NCBI GenBank assembly: GCA_029259715.1
Contig: JAJDEP010000003.1
Location: forward strand, 489,370 to 553,369
DNA: 64,000 nt
Direction of reading: 5' to 3'
DNA from: Planctomycetota bacterium
GTDB lineage: Bacteria > Planctomycetota > B15-G4
Under the pieces are notes generated by a model. The model was given only the letters and a program-made list of their open reading frames with translations, was not told the origin of the DNA and searched no databases. The position numbers and the translations under genes are program-made. This document shows, one piece after another, positions 50,922-58,901 of this stretch. Position 1 is the first letter of the stretch. Each line of letters starts with the position of its first letter.

Positions 50922-52145
50922 TCACCCGGCTGACGGCAGCGCGCCCTGGTCCCGACCTGCCAGGTCCGCCGCGAGCTGGCAATGGAAGTGGTGCAAGGCC
51001 ACCTCGAAGGCCGGGGCATAGCGACCCTGGGCATAGCTCCCCGACGCCAGCCCGCGCTGCACGTTCGCGCAGATGTCCATGTCCTGCTGCTGCACGAGCT
51101 CACTGCGCTCGAGGCTCGCGGCGATGAACGCCTCGGCGCCAGGCCCCTCGGTCTGCGCGAAGAAGAAGTCGAAGTCCACCCGGCAGCGGTCGGGCCCCAG
51201 GGGACGCACGATGTTGACGTCGAGGACCGACCCGTAGCGGTTGATCATCAGGTTGGGATGGACGAAGGCGTAGGTCGCGCGGTCCGCGATGCGGCCGGCG
51301 CCCGGGTCCGCCGCGTCCGAGTCCGCCGCACCGGGGGCCGCCGCGCCCGGGTCCGCCGCGCCGGCGGCCGTCTGCACCGAGGAGAGGCCGTGAACCGTCG
51401 TGGCATAGCTGCCGAGGTCGAGCTCGGCGCCGAGTTCGGGGTGCAGTCCGGCGACGTGGTAACCCCCGTCGAGGTAGTTGTCGCAGAAGACCTTCCAGTT
51501 GCAGTCCAGGCCGTAGTGGCGAGCAGCCACCCAGGTGAGGTCGCCGGCCCAGGCCTGCGCGGCGTCGGGAGCGACGTCGGGAGCGGCTCCCCCGTCGTGA
51601 GCGGCGTCGGGGGTGCCGGCGAGCACCAGCCCGAGTGACGCGAGCTGTGGACGCAGGGCAGGAGCGTCGACGTCGGCGTTGACGAACACGTAGGGCCCCC
51701 AGGTCTCGCAGGCCATCGCCGGCAGGGCGGCGGCCTCGCGATCGAAGTCGGCCATGGCCCCGGCCCGGGGCGCGCGACGCAGACCGCCGTCCAGGTCGTA
51801 GGTCCAACCGTGGTAGGGACAAGTCAGCGCGTCGGCCCGTCCGCAGCCCTGGGCCACCGCCGCGGCCTTGTGCCGGCAGACGTTGTGCAGGGCGTGCAGG
51901 TCGCCCGCGGCGTCCCGCGTGATGACGAAGGGCAGCCCGGCGCACTCGCCGGTCACGAAGGCGCCGGGCCCGGCCAGCTGCTCGACCCGGGCCACGGCCA
52001 GCCAGTGGCGCCCGAACACCGCGCGCCGTTCGAGCGCGAAGACGTCCGGCTCGACGTACCAGCTCGCCGGCGGTGTCGATGCATGCGTCAGCGGCAACGA
52101 CGCATCGAAGCGAGCGATCTCCCGGCGCAGCATCTCGGCGTCCAT
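50922..52145 (-). CDS. Rieske non-heme iron oxygenase, alpha subunit
   Basis: A 407-residue oxygenase. The Rieske [2Fe-2S] ligands are Cys90-R-His92 and Cys109-P-Y-His112. The mononuclear Fe site includes His230 and His235 in NYLDGGYHVAGLHPEL, and an Asp in the C-terminal DMDICANVQRG helix. Length and motifs resemble choline monooxygenase or carnitine/betaine-type oxygenases more than true biphenyl dioxygenases. No reductase is nearby. An Ala/Pro/Gly/Asp-rich repeat insert of about 25 residues follows a beta strand after VQTAAGA. It catalyses hydroxylation or demethylation of an unknown substrate; proximity to a sarcosine-oxidase-like enzyme would fit N-methyl amine degradation. Confidence 0.9.
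   Translation of the reverse strand: MDAEMLRREIARFDASLPLTHASTPPASWYVEPDVFALERRAVFGRHWLAVARVEQLAGPGAFVTGECAGLPFVITRDAAGDLHALHNVCRHKAAAVAQGCGRADALTCPYHGWTYDLDGGLRRAPRAGAMADFDREAAALPAMACETWGPYVFVNADVDAPALRPQLASLGLVLAGTPDAAHDGGAAPDVAPDAAQAWAGDLTWVAARHYGLDCNWKVFCDNYLDGGYHVAGLHPELGAELDLGSYATTVHGLSSVQTAAGAADPGAAAPGAADSDAADPGAGRIADRATYAFVHPNLMINRYGSVLDVNIVRPLGPDRCRVDFDFFFAQTEGPGAEAFIAASLERSELVQQQDMDICANVQRGLASGSYAQGRYAPAFEVALHHFHCQLAADLAGRDQGALPSAG
51294..51372 (-). repeat. Short tandem repeat encoding AADPGA-like units
   Basis: GCGCCCGGGTCCGCC-type units recur five times and encode AADPGAAAPGAADSDAADPG, within the Rieske catalytic domain. In frame, likely a flexible surface loop; typical replication-slippage sequence. 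Confidence 0.65.
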
Positions 52146-52275
52146 GGCAGGGGTCCTCGCCCGAGCTCCCGGTCGATCACCGGGCTCTTCGGAACCTATC
52201 GCCGCCCGCTCACCTTGCCAAGCACCCCCGCGACTGGCACCCTCTGCTCATCGGACCGTCGGACGGATCGGTGCC

Positions 52276-53343
52276 ATGCTCCTGTTGAAACGCGTCGGGC
52301 TCGCGCTGGCCGCGACGCTCCTGATCCTGCTCGTGCTCGAGGTCGTCGTGCGCGTCGCCGGCGTCGCACCGCCACCGCGCCCCCTCCAGGACGGGCGCGG
52401 CCAGACCAAGGTCGACGACGGCGTCATGCGCTACCGCAACCTGCCCGGCGGCAAGGTGACCTGGACGCTGCAGCAGACCCGCGACAGCGAGCCGTACCAG
52501 GTCGTCGAGAACATCAACAGCCTCGGGCTGCGGGGCGTCCGCGAGATCCGGCCGACCAAGCCCGACGGCGTGCTGCGGGTGGCCTGCGTGGGCGACTCCT
52601 TCACCTACGGCCACGGCGTCAACGACGACGAGACCTGGCCCCATCAGCTCGAGCAGGCCCTGGCCACCCGGCTCGGCGTCGGGCGGGTCGAGGTGCTCAA
52701 CTTCGGCGTCAGCGCCTACGAGATCACCCAGGAGGTGCGCCAGATCGAGACCATGGTCATGCGCTTCGACCCCGATCTCGTGCTGCTCTGCTGGTTCTTC
52801 AACGATCCCGCCCTGCGCGAGGGCCCGGGCTTCGAGATGGAGGAGGCGCCCTGGGTCGTGCGCACCTTCACCCACCGTCCCGGAAGCTGGCACACGCTCC
52901 TGCGTGAGCGCAGCCACCTGGCCGACACGCTCATCGACCGCATCTTCACGCCGACCTACTACCGCTTCTACGCCCGCACGCGCTCGTCGCTGTACGACAA
53001 GTCCAAGCCCTCGTGGGAGAAGAGCGTGCGCGGCATCCGGCGCGCCCAGGCCGTGACCGCGGCGGCCGGCGTCGACTTCGCCATGCTGCTCTACCCGGTC
53101 ATGCGTCGCATCGACGGCAAGCTCATCAGCCACGACTTCTACCGGCAGGTGGTCGAGTTGTGCGACGAGCTGGGCATCGTGAACTACGACCTCGAGCCGG
53201 TCTTCGACGGCTACGACGTCGACGCGCTGCGCGTGCACGCTTACAACGCCCACCCCAACGGTGAGGCCCACGGCCTGGTGGGCGAGGCCGTGGCCGACTT
53301 CATCCTCGCGCAGCAGCTGCTGCCCGTGGACGCGCCGCGCTGA
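52276..53343 (+). CDS. SGNH/GDSL-type hydrolase with N-terminal membrane anchor
   Basis: About 355 residues; the ATG at 52276 gives an N-terminal hydrophobic anchor (LALAATLLILLVLEVVVRV). The nucleophile Ser is in VGDSFTYGHGV (block I), Gly in NFGVSAYE, Asn in CWFFNDPAL, and the catalytic Asp/His pair in the C-terminal HPNGEAHGLVG segment. Such enzymes deacetylate or de-acylate cell-surface glycans or release lipids. It is followed five bases later by the second GT-C-like gene, so the two are co-transcribed. It diverges from the Rieske oxygenase gene across 130 bp. Confidence 0.85.
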   Translation: MLLLKRVGLALAATLLILLVLEVVVRVAGVAPPPRPLQDGRGQTKVDDGVMRYRNLPGGKVTWTLQQTRDSEPYQVVENINSLGLRGVREIRPTKPDGVLRVACVGDSFTYGHGVNDDETWPHQLEQALATRLGVGRVEVLNFGVSAYEITQEVRQIETMVMRFDPDLVLLCWFFNDPALREGPGFEMEEAPWVVRTFTHRPGSWHTLLRERSHLADTLIDRIFTPTYYRFYARTRSSLYDKSKPSWEKSVRGIRRAQAVTAAAGVDFAMLLYPVMRRIDGKLISHDFYRQVVELCDELGIVNYDLEPVFDGYDVDALRVHAYNAHPNGEAHGLVGEAVADFILAQQLLPVDAPR

Positions 53344-53348
53344 GCGCC

Positions 53349-55349
53349 ATGGGACGCCTGACCCTCGCGTCGGCGTTCGGACTCGCGGTGGTGCTCGCGC
53401 GCCTCCCCATCCTGCTGGCCCACAACGACACCTGGTTGCCCTTCGAGGTGCACGCCGGTTCGTTCGCCCGGGCTCTGCTCGACGGCGTCGACCTCGACCT
53501 GGGGCGGGTCCCGATCATGGCGCACATCCGGGGCAGCGTCGTGCTGGGTTGGCTGGCCACGCCGCTGTACGCGCTGTTCGACAACACGGCCTTCGTGATG
53601 AAGCTCGTGCCGCTGCTGTGGCACGCCCTCACCGCCGGACTGCTGGTGTGGATCCTCGACCGCCACGAACACCGGCGCGCCGCGGTCATCGGCGGACTGG
53701 CCTGGCTGGCGGCCCCGCCGGTGATCACCAAGCTCTCGGTGTTGGGACTCGGTTCGCACCTCGAGTCGTCGCTGCTGTGGTTGGCCGCGCTGCTGCCCTG
53801 GCTGCCCATGGCCGCCGCGGGCCGCGCCACCGGTCGGCGCTGCCTCGTGCTCGGTCTGCTCGTGGGGCTGGCCGCCTTCTTCCACCTGCAGGCCCTGCTG
53901 GCCACCTTGATCCTCGTCGGGCTGCTGCCCTTCGTCGCCGGGCGAGGGCTGTTCGGACTCCCCGCCGTGCTGCTCGTGATCGGCATCGCGCTGGGCTCGT
54001 CGCCGACGTGGTTCTTCGAAGGCGGGCAGCAGCGCTTCGTGGCCAATCGCCTGGGGCCGCTGCGCGGAGAGGCCGACGCCGCCTCGGCGTTGGTGGTCGA
54101 GGTGATCATGCCTTCCGAAGCGGCAGCCGAGCGGCTCGGACCGGCCTACCCGCTCACGATCCTCGACTTCGGCGACGGCGATGAGGACGCCGCGGTCGCG
54201 CAGGGCACCGTGTGGCTGGCCGCCCTGAGCTTCGGCATGGTCCTGGCCGTGGTCACGAGACGCCGCCGGATGCTCGCCGTGCTGCCGGGCATCGAAGCCC
54301 CCGAGGGCGAGCGACCGGGGCTCGGCGTGTTCCTGTTGCTGCACCCGCTGGCGGTCGCGGCGCCCTTCGCGCTGATGGGCATGACCATCAACCTGCCCGG
54401 CGCGAGCGCCGGCCTCGAGAACCGCCGCGTCGCTCCCGTGGTCGTGTCGCTGCTGATGCTGTCGGCCCTCGGACTGGCGGGTCGGGCCGGCCGCCCCCTG
54501 GGACGCGTGCGTCTTGTCGGGCTCGCGGTCCTGCTCGGCTGCGGCCTGCTCGGCAGCGTGCAGGCCTCGCGCGCAACGCCCTCGGCAGGGATCCCGCACC
54601 GAGGCGAGTGCAGCGAGTGGTTCCTGCCGAAGCTGCAGCTCCATGCCGACGGCGACATCGCGGGCCTCATCGCCGTCATCGACGACACCGACCGGGGCGA
54701 CCACCGCTTCGCCAGCCTGCGCTTCGACCTGCCCTATCGCGACCTACGCTGGCATGGCGACGACGACTTCGACGCCGAGCGTCGGCGCGGTGACGCCCTG
54801 TCCCCGGTCGCCGCGCTGTACCGGGCCACGGCCCTGGGACGCCGCCTCGCCGTCGACGACGCGGCGCTGGTCTCCGCGAGCCTGCGACGGGCATTGTCCG
54901 ATCTGCCGGCCGAACGGCGGGCGGCCCTGCTCCACGGCATCGGCCTGGGCTCGCCCGCCATGCGCCCGGCGCTGGATCCGACGCTCTACTTCGCCGCCCT
55001 GCGTCGCCTCAACGGACTCTGCCGCACCCTCGCGAGCGCCGACGCCCACGCCGTCGCGGAGGGCTACGGCTTCGCCCGGGGCTTCTCCCTCGACCCCTAC
55101 GCCGAGCCGCTGCTGCGTCAGATCGAGGACCTGGCCACGCTCGATGCGCACCTGCACCCGGCCGTCTACCGGGGCGTCGGTTGGGGCTACCGTCAGCGCT
55201 GGTTCAGCGCCCCGGAGACCTTGCCCCCGGGGCTCGCCGTCACCGAGCGGGTGCCGGCGCCGGCCCGGGCCGCCTTCGTGGAGGCCCTGCTCGGCCGCGT
55301 GCTCCCGCCCGAGGCCGCCGTGCTGGGGCCCGGCCGTCCCAAGGACTGA
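53349..55349 (+). CDS. GT-C-like polytopic membrane protein with conserved C-terminal domain (paralogue 2)
   Basis: A 666-residue paralogue of the protein at 42035. Shared elements, in order, are LPILLAHNDTWLPFEV, AHIRGSVVLG, LAAFFHLQALLATL, NRRVAPVVVSL, GECSEWFLPKLQLH, ALLHGIGLGSPAM, VAEGYGFARGFSLDPYAEP and YRGVGWGYRQRWF. The first ~420 residues carry membrane helices; the C-terminal half is a soluble, presumably periplasmic domain. The order of these motifs is the same in both proteins, so the pair arose by duplication or from two related loci. It is co-transcribed with an SGNH hydrolase five bases upstream. A role in glycan or lipid-linked sugar transfer is inferred. Confidence 0.7.
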   Translation: MGRLTLASAFGLAVVLARLPILLAHNDTWLPFEVHAGSFARALLDGVDLDLGRVPIMAHIRGSVVLGWLATPLYALFDNTAFVMKLVPLLWHALTAGLLVWILDRHEHRRAAVIGGLAWLAAPPVITKLSVLGLGSHLESSLLWLAALLPWLPMAAAGRATGRRCLVLGLLVGLAAFFHLQALLATLILVGLLPFVAGRGLFGLPAVLLVIGIALGSSPTWFFEGGQQRFVANRLGPLRGEADAASALVVEVIMPSEAAAERLGPAYPLTILDFGDGDEDAAVAQGTVWLAALSFGMVLAVVTRRRRMLAVLPGIEAPEGERPGLGVFLLLHPLAVAAPFALMGMTINLPGASAGLENRRVAPVVVSLLMLSALGLAGRAGRPLGRVRLVGLAVLLGCGLLGSVQASRATPSAGIPHRGECSEWFLPKLQLHADGDIAGLIAVIDDTDRGDHRFASLRFDLPYRDLRWHGDDDFDAERRRGDALSPVAALYRATALGRRLAVDDAALVSASLRRALSDLPAERRAALLHGIGLGSPAMRPALDPTLYFAALRRLNGLCRTLASADAHAVAEGYGFARGFSLDPYAEPLLRQIEDLATLDAHLHPAVYRGVGWGYRQRWFSAPETLPPGLAVTERVPAPARAAFVEALLGRVLPPEAAVLGPGRPKD

Positions 55350-55353
55350 GCCA

Positions 55354-55403
55354 CCCGGGCCCTGATCCCGGGGACGGAGCAGCCACCCTTCAGCGTCGAA
55401 GGG
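55354..55403 (+). terminator. Two stem-loops in the gap before the sigma factor operon
   Basis: CCCGGG repeats at 55354-55359 and 55367-55372 pair around a 7-base loop, and CCCTTC/GAAGGG (55386-55403) form a 6-bp stem with an AGCGTC loop. They sit just after the stop of the GT-C paralogue and 66 bp before the sigma factor start. Termination of the upstream operon or a leader structure is possible. Confidence 0.35.
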
Positions 55404-55469
55404 CCGGCAGGCGTACCTCTCGAGAACACGGGCCGACGGCCGACCGGCCTCCCCCTGGGCAGTGGAGAC

Positions 55470-56066
55470 ATGAGCACGGACCTGATCCTGCAACCGCTGC
55501 TGAGGGGAGATCCCGAGGCCATCGACGCGTGGTACCGCCGCGAGCACCCGGAGGTCTACCGGCTCTGTTTCGGCTTTCTCGCCGAGGCCCACGAGGCCGA
55601 CGACGCCGCCCAGGACGCCATGCTCAGGATCCTCGACCGACTGCCGAGCTACGACCCCGACCGGGGCTACCGGGCCTGGCGCAACACCGTTGTGCTGAAC
55701 CTGTGCCGTGACCGCTTGCGGCGTCGCGGGGCGCGGGCCCGGGCCACGGAAGGAGCCATGCGCGCGGGCCCGACCTTCGCCCAACCGGCGGCGCTGCCCG
55801 GACCGGAGGACGCTGCCCAGGCCGCCGAGGTCCGCGCGATCCTGGCCTCCGCGCTGACCGCCCTCAGCCCCCGGGAGCGTGAGGCCTTCGTGTTGCGCGA
55901 CCTGCAGGGCGAATCCACCGCCGATGCGGCCGAGGCCCTGGGCATCAGCCCGAGCAGCGTGCGCTCGCTGCTCACCCTGGCCCGGCGGCGCCTGCGCAAC
56001 CTGCTCGGTCCCCGCCTGGTGGGACTGGTCCCCGGCGCCGGCGCGAGCCCGGAGGCCGACCGATGA
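55470..56066 (+). CDS. ECF-family RNA polymerase sigma factor
   Basis: A 198-residue sigma factor with region 2 (VYRLCFGFLAEAHEADDAAQDAMLRIL; GYRAWRNTVVLNLCRDRLRRRG) and region 4 (LSPREREAFVLRDLQGESTADAAEALGISPSSVRSLL), a complete helix-turn-helix. Its stop overlaps the next ORF start by four bases (ATGA), and that product has one membrane helix, which is the usual sigma/anti-sigma arrangement. It likely controls its own operon and other extracytoplasmic genes. No recognisable ECF promoter sequence was found upstream. Confidence 0.92.
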   Translation: MSTDLILQPLLRGDPEAIDAWYRREHPEVYRLCFGFLAEAHEADDAAQDAMLRILDRLPSYDPDRGYRAWRNTVVLNLCRDRLRRRGARARATEGAMRAGPTFAQPAALPGPEDAAQAAEVRAILASALTALSPREREAFVLRDLQGESTADAAEALGISPSSVRSLLTLARRRLRNLLGPRLVGLVPGAGASPEADR

Positions 56067-56593
56067 CCGACGGCGACCGGCACACGCGCGACGGAGCTCC
56101 CGGCGAGGGGGCCCCGGGTGAAGGAGCCCCCGCACACAGCGATGCCATCGAGACGCTGGGCGCCCTGTGGTCGCAGTTGCAGCCGCCCGCGAGAGGCGCG
56201 GCCCTCTCCGCCCAGGACGACGCCACCCGGTCCGCCGTCGCATGGATGCAGAACGGTTACGCCGCCCTGCAACCACTCACCCCGAGCACCGTCGCCCGGC
56301 AGCACATGGCCCGGCGCCCGCGCCGCAGCCGCCGGCCGGCGGGGCGCTCCCTGGCCGCCGCCGCCGTGCTGGCCGTGCTCCTCGGCGGCACCCTCGCGCT
56401 CAACGGCCTCCGGACGGCTCCCGTCGACCGGGGCCCGCCGCGCCCGGACGACAGCGTGGCCGTCGCACCCGCCGCGCCGGCCGCCGCTGTCGTGTCCGGC
56501 GCCGACGCCGAACATCTCGAGCTGCGCTCCGGACCCGTCCGTTTGATCCTGCTCACCAACGCTTCCCCCCTCGCCCTGAGGAACGACCCATGA
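56063..56593 (+). CDS. Putative membrane anti-sigma factor
   Basis: A 176-residue protein with a Gly/Ala/Pro-rich cytoplasmic N-terminus (~1-85), one membrane helix at about 93-113 (AAAVLAVLLGGTLALNGL) and a short Pro/Ala-rich periplasmic tail. It lacks the zinc-binding HxxxCxxC motif of ZAS-type anti-sigma factors. The name comes from its position: ATGA overlap with the sigma factor gene upstream and with the exported protein gene downstream. It could instead be an accessory membrane protein. Confidence 0.55.
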   Translation: MTDGDRHTRDGAPGEGAPGEGAPAHSDAIETLGALWSQLQPPARGAALSAQDDATRSAVAWMQNGYAALQPLTPSTVARQHMARRPRRSRRPAGRSLAAAAVLAVLLGGTLALNGLRTAPVDRGPPRPDDSVAVAPAAPAAAVVSGADAEHLELRSGPVRLILLTNASPLALRNDP

Positions 56594-57651
56594 ACAAGCC
56601 CCAGATCCTCGTGATCCTCGCCCTGGCAGGCGCCGCGCTGCTGCCCGTCGCAACGGCCCACGCCCAAGACGCCGACACCGGCAACCCCGCCCAGGACCTG
56701 CAGGACATGGCCCGGGCCCACGGCCTGCCCGTCTTCTCGTCCGACCAGGTCAAGGTGACCCTGTTCACACCCCAGCACGCCAGTGCAGCGCAACTGATCA
56801 ATTCGATCCACCCGATCCACGGTCGCCAGTTCATCCTCGAGGAGAACGGCGCCCGCCAGACCCCGCCGCGCAACCTGCAGGGCGTGGGCGATTCGATCCT
56901 CATCTTCGACACGCCCGAGTACACCGCGCGCGTCGTCGCGACCCTGCAGGCCCTCGACCTCGAGAGCGTCGCCGAGCCCCGGGAGCCCCAGGAGTTCATG
57001 GCCGAGGCGGAGCTGGAGATGTTCGAGTACTCGCCCCAGTTCATCTCCTTCGATGCGGCCCTGCAGGCGCTCAAGCCCTTCGACCAGAAGGTGCAGGTGC
57101 AGCGCAGCGATTGGTCGGTGACCCGGCTCCCCGCGCTCACGGCCGCGGAGGAGCTGGGGCACATCCTCGTGCGTGAGACGCCGAACGTCATCGTCAACAT
57201 CCGCGAGCTGTTGGCCCGGGTCGACGTGCCCGCGCCGCACATCACGCTGAGCTGCCTGGTGCTGCAGGCGACCCGCGAGCCGGGCAGCGACGGCCTCCCG
57301 GCCGAGCTGGTGTCGAATCTCTCTGCGCTCGTGCCCTACGACCAGTTCGAGCAGCTCACCATGGGACTGCTGACCTCCTCGGTGAAGGCGGGCGGCAAGC
57401 TCTCGCTGCGCATGCCCACGGGCGACAACCGCACCTGCTCGCTGCACATGCGGGTCGGGGCGTTCGACGGGACCGGCGATACGCTGACCTTCGACCAGAT
57501 CAACTTCTCGATGTACCACGGGGCGGCGGGCAACGGCCCGGCCCTGGCCGACTTCACTACCGCGGCCACCATCACCAACGGCGAGTACGTGGTGCTGGGC
57601 GCCTCGGGGCCGCAGCCCATCTTCGCCGTGCTGCGCATGACGTCGCGCTGA
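56590..57651 (+). CDS. Exported protein of unknown function, possibly secretin-like
   Basis: A 353-residue protein with signal peptide ILVILALAGAALLPVATAHA; the ATG at 56590 overlaps the anti-sigma stop (ATGA). The body holds two repeats of a KVTLFTPQHASAAQLINSI / ILIFDTPEYTARVVATLQALD type, which match the N1-like ring-building motifs of secretins, and a later beta region (HITLSCLVLQATREPG; KLSLRMPTGDNRTCSLHMRVG; YVVLGASGPQPIFAVLRM). It lacks the secretin signature VxGGL and PxLGxLF. It may be a diverged secretin or a periplasmic ring protein. Three overlapping genes (sigma, anti-sigma, this) make it the likely output or sensor of the sigma system. Confidence 0.5.
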   Translation: MNKPQILVILALAGAALLPVATAHAQDADTGNPAQDLQDMARAHGLPVFSSDQVKVTLFTPQHASAAQLINSIHPIHGRQFILEENGARQTPPRNLQGVGDSILIFDTPEYTARVVATLQALDLESVAEPREPQEFMAEAELEMFEYSPQFISFDAALQALKPFDQKVQVQRSDWSVTRLPALTAAEELGHILVRETPNVIVNIRELLARVDVPAPHITLSCLVLQATREPGSDGLPAELVSNLSALVPYDQFEQLTMGLLTSSVKAGGKLSLRMPTGDNRTCSLHMRVGAFDGTGDTLTFDQINFSMYHGAAGNGPALADFTTAATITNGEYVVLGASGPQPIFAVLRMTSR

Positions 57652-57661
57652 AGCGGCGCCG

Positions 57662-58900
57662 TCAGGGGGTCGACCCGCCCCGGCGCACCGCGTCCCGGCC
57701 GTAGCGCCGGCGGATGGCGTCGGTGGCGGCGTCGACGCGGCGCTGGCGCTCGCCCTCTTCGTCGCCGAAGAGTGAGCCCTGACGCGCCGGCGTGCCGCTG
57801 AACTGCGTCACCGACACGCCGATCAGGCGCACCGGCCGGAACGACCGCGACGCCCAGCTCGAGAGCAGCCCGCTCGCGGCCCGCTGCACAACGTCCGTGC
57901 GATCGGTGGACGTGGGCAGGGTCTTGCTGCGGGTGATCGTCTCGAAGTCGCCGTAGCGGATCTTGAGTGTCACCGTCCGGCAGTGCAGCCCCGCGCGGCG
58001 CAGGCGCTCGGCCACCCGGTCGGCCTGTCCCCACAACACCGAGCGCACCACCTCCACGTCGGGCACGTCGGTTTCGAAGGTCTGCTCGTGGCCGATGCTC
58101 TTGGCCTCGTGGTCGGGCACCACCGGGCGATCGTCCTGCCCCCGGGCAAGATGCCAGAGCCGCTCGCCCCCCGAGCCAATCCGCGCCGCGGCTTGCTCGA
58201 GGCTGAGCCCGTGCAGGTCCGCGAAGGTCGTGATGCCCAGCTCCACCAGCCGTCGTTCGGCCGCCGGCCCCACGCCCCACATGGCGCGGATCGGCAAGGG
58301 CGCCAGGGTCGCCAGCACGTCCGCCGCCGCCAGCTCGTACAGGCCGTCGGGCTTGTTCCAGTCGGAGCAGAGCTTGGCCAGGAACTTGTTGTGCGCGACG
58401 CCCACCGAGGCGGTCAGGCCCGTGGCCGCGACGATGTCGGTCTTGATCTGCTCGGCGATCTGCCGCGGCGTGCCGAGCAGCCGCACCGAGCCGGTCACGT
58501 CGAGGAAGGCCTCGTCGATGCTGAGCGGCTCGACCAGCGGGGTCACCCGCTCGAACACCTCGAACACCTGCTGCGAGGCCTCGCGATAGCGCGCGCCGCG
58601 AGGCGCCACGACGATCGCCTGGGGGCACAGGCGCAGCGCCACCGCCATGGGCTGGGCCGAGCGACACCCGAAGGTGCGCGACTCATAAGACGCCGCCGCC
58701 ACCACGCCGCGCGGCCCGTCGTGCCCGATGAGCACCGGCTGGCCCCGCAGCTCGGGCCGGTCGCGCTGCTCGACCGACGCGAAGAAGGCGTCCATGTCGA
58801 CGTGCAGGATGGAGCGGTCGGCCGCGCCCGGACCGTGCCGCGAATCCCCTGCGTCCCGCGAGGCCCCTGGGTCCCGCGCTTCCCCTGCGCCCGCCGACAC
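57662..58900 (-). CDS. dinB: DNA polymerase IV (Y-family)
   Basis: A 412-residue translesion polymerase. The palm-domain metal ligands are in SILHVDMDAFFASVEQ and PLSIDEAFLDVT; VGVAHNKFLAKLCSD and MWGVGPAAERRLVELGITT identify the fingers/thumb region. A clamp-binding motif QGSLF lies at residues 374-378. The N-terminal ~28 residues (GEARDPGASRDAGDSR) are low-complexity and may not be translated; the GTG at 58900 is the first codon available before the stop of the FG-GAP gene. It copies damaged templates with low fidelity. It converges with the exported protein gene, with ten bases between stops. Confidence 0.93.
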   Translation of the reverse strand: MSAGAGEARDPGASRDAGDSRHGPGAADRSILHVDMDAFFASVEQRDRPELRGQPVLIGHDGPRGVVAAASYESRTFGCRSAQPMAVALRLCPQAIVVAPRGARYREASQQVFEVFERVTPLVEPLSIDEAFLDVTGSVRLLGTPRQIAEQIKTDIVAATGLTASVGVAHNKFLAKLCSDWNKPDGLYELAAADVLATLAPLPIRAMWGVGPAAERRLVELGITTFADLHGLSLEQAAARIGSGGERLWHLARGQDDRPVVPDHEAKSIGHEQTFETDVPDVEVVRSVLWGQADRVAERLRRAGLHCRTVTLKIRYGDFETITRSKTLPTSTDRTDVVQRAASGLLSSWASRSFRPVRLIGVSVTQFSGTPARQGSLFGDEEGERQRRVDAATDAIRRRYGRDAVRRGGSTP

Positions 58901-58901
58901 C

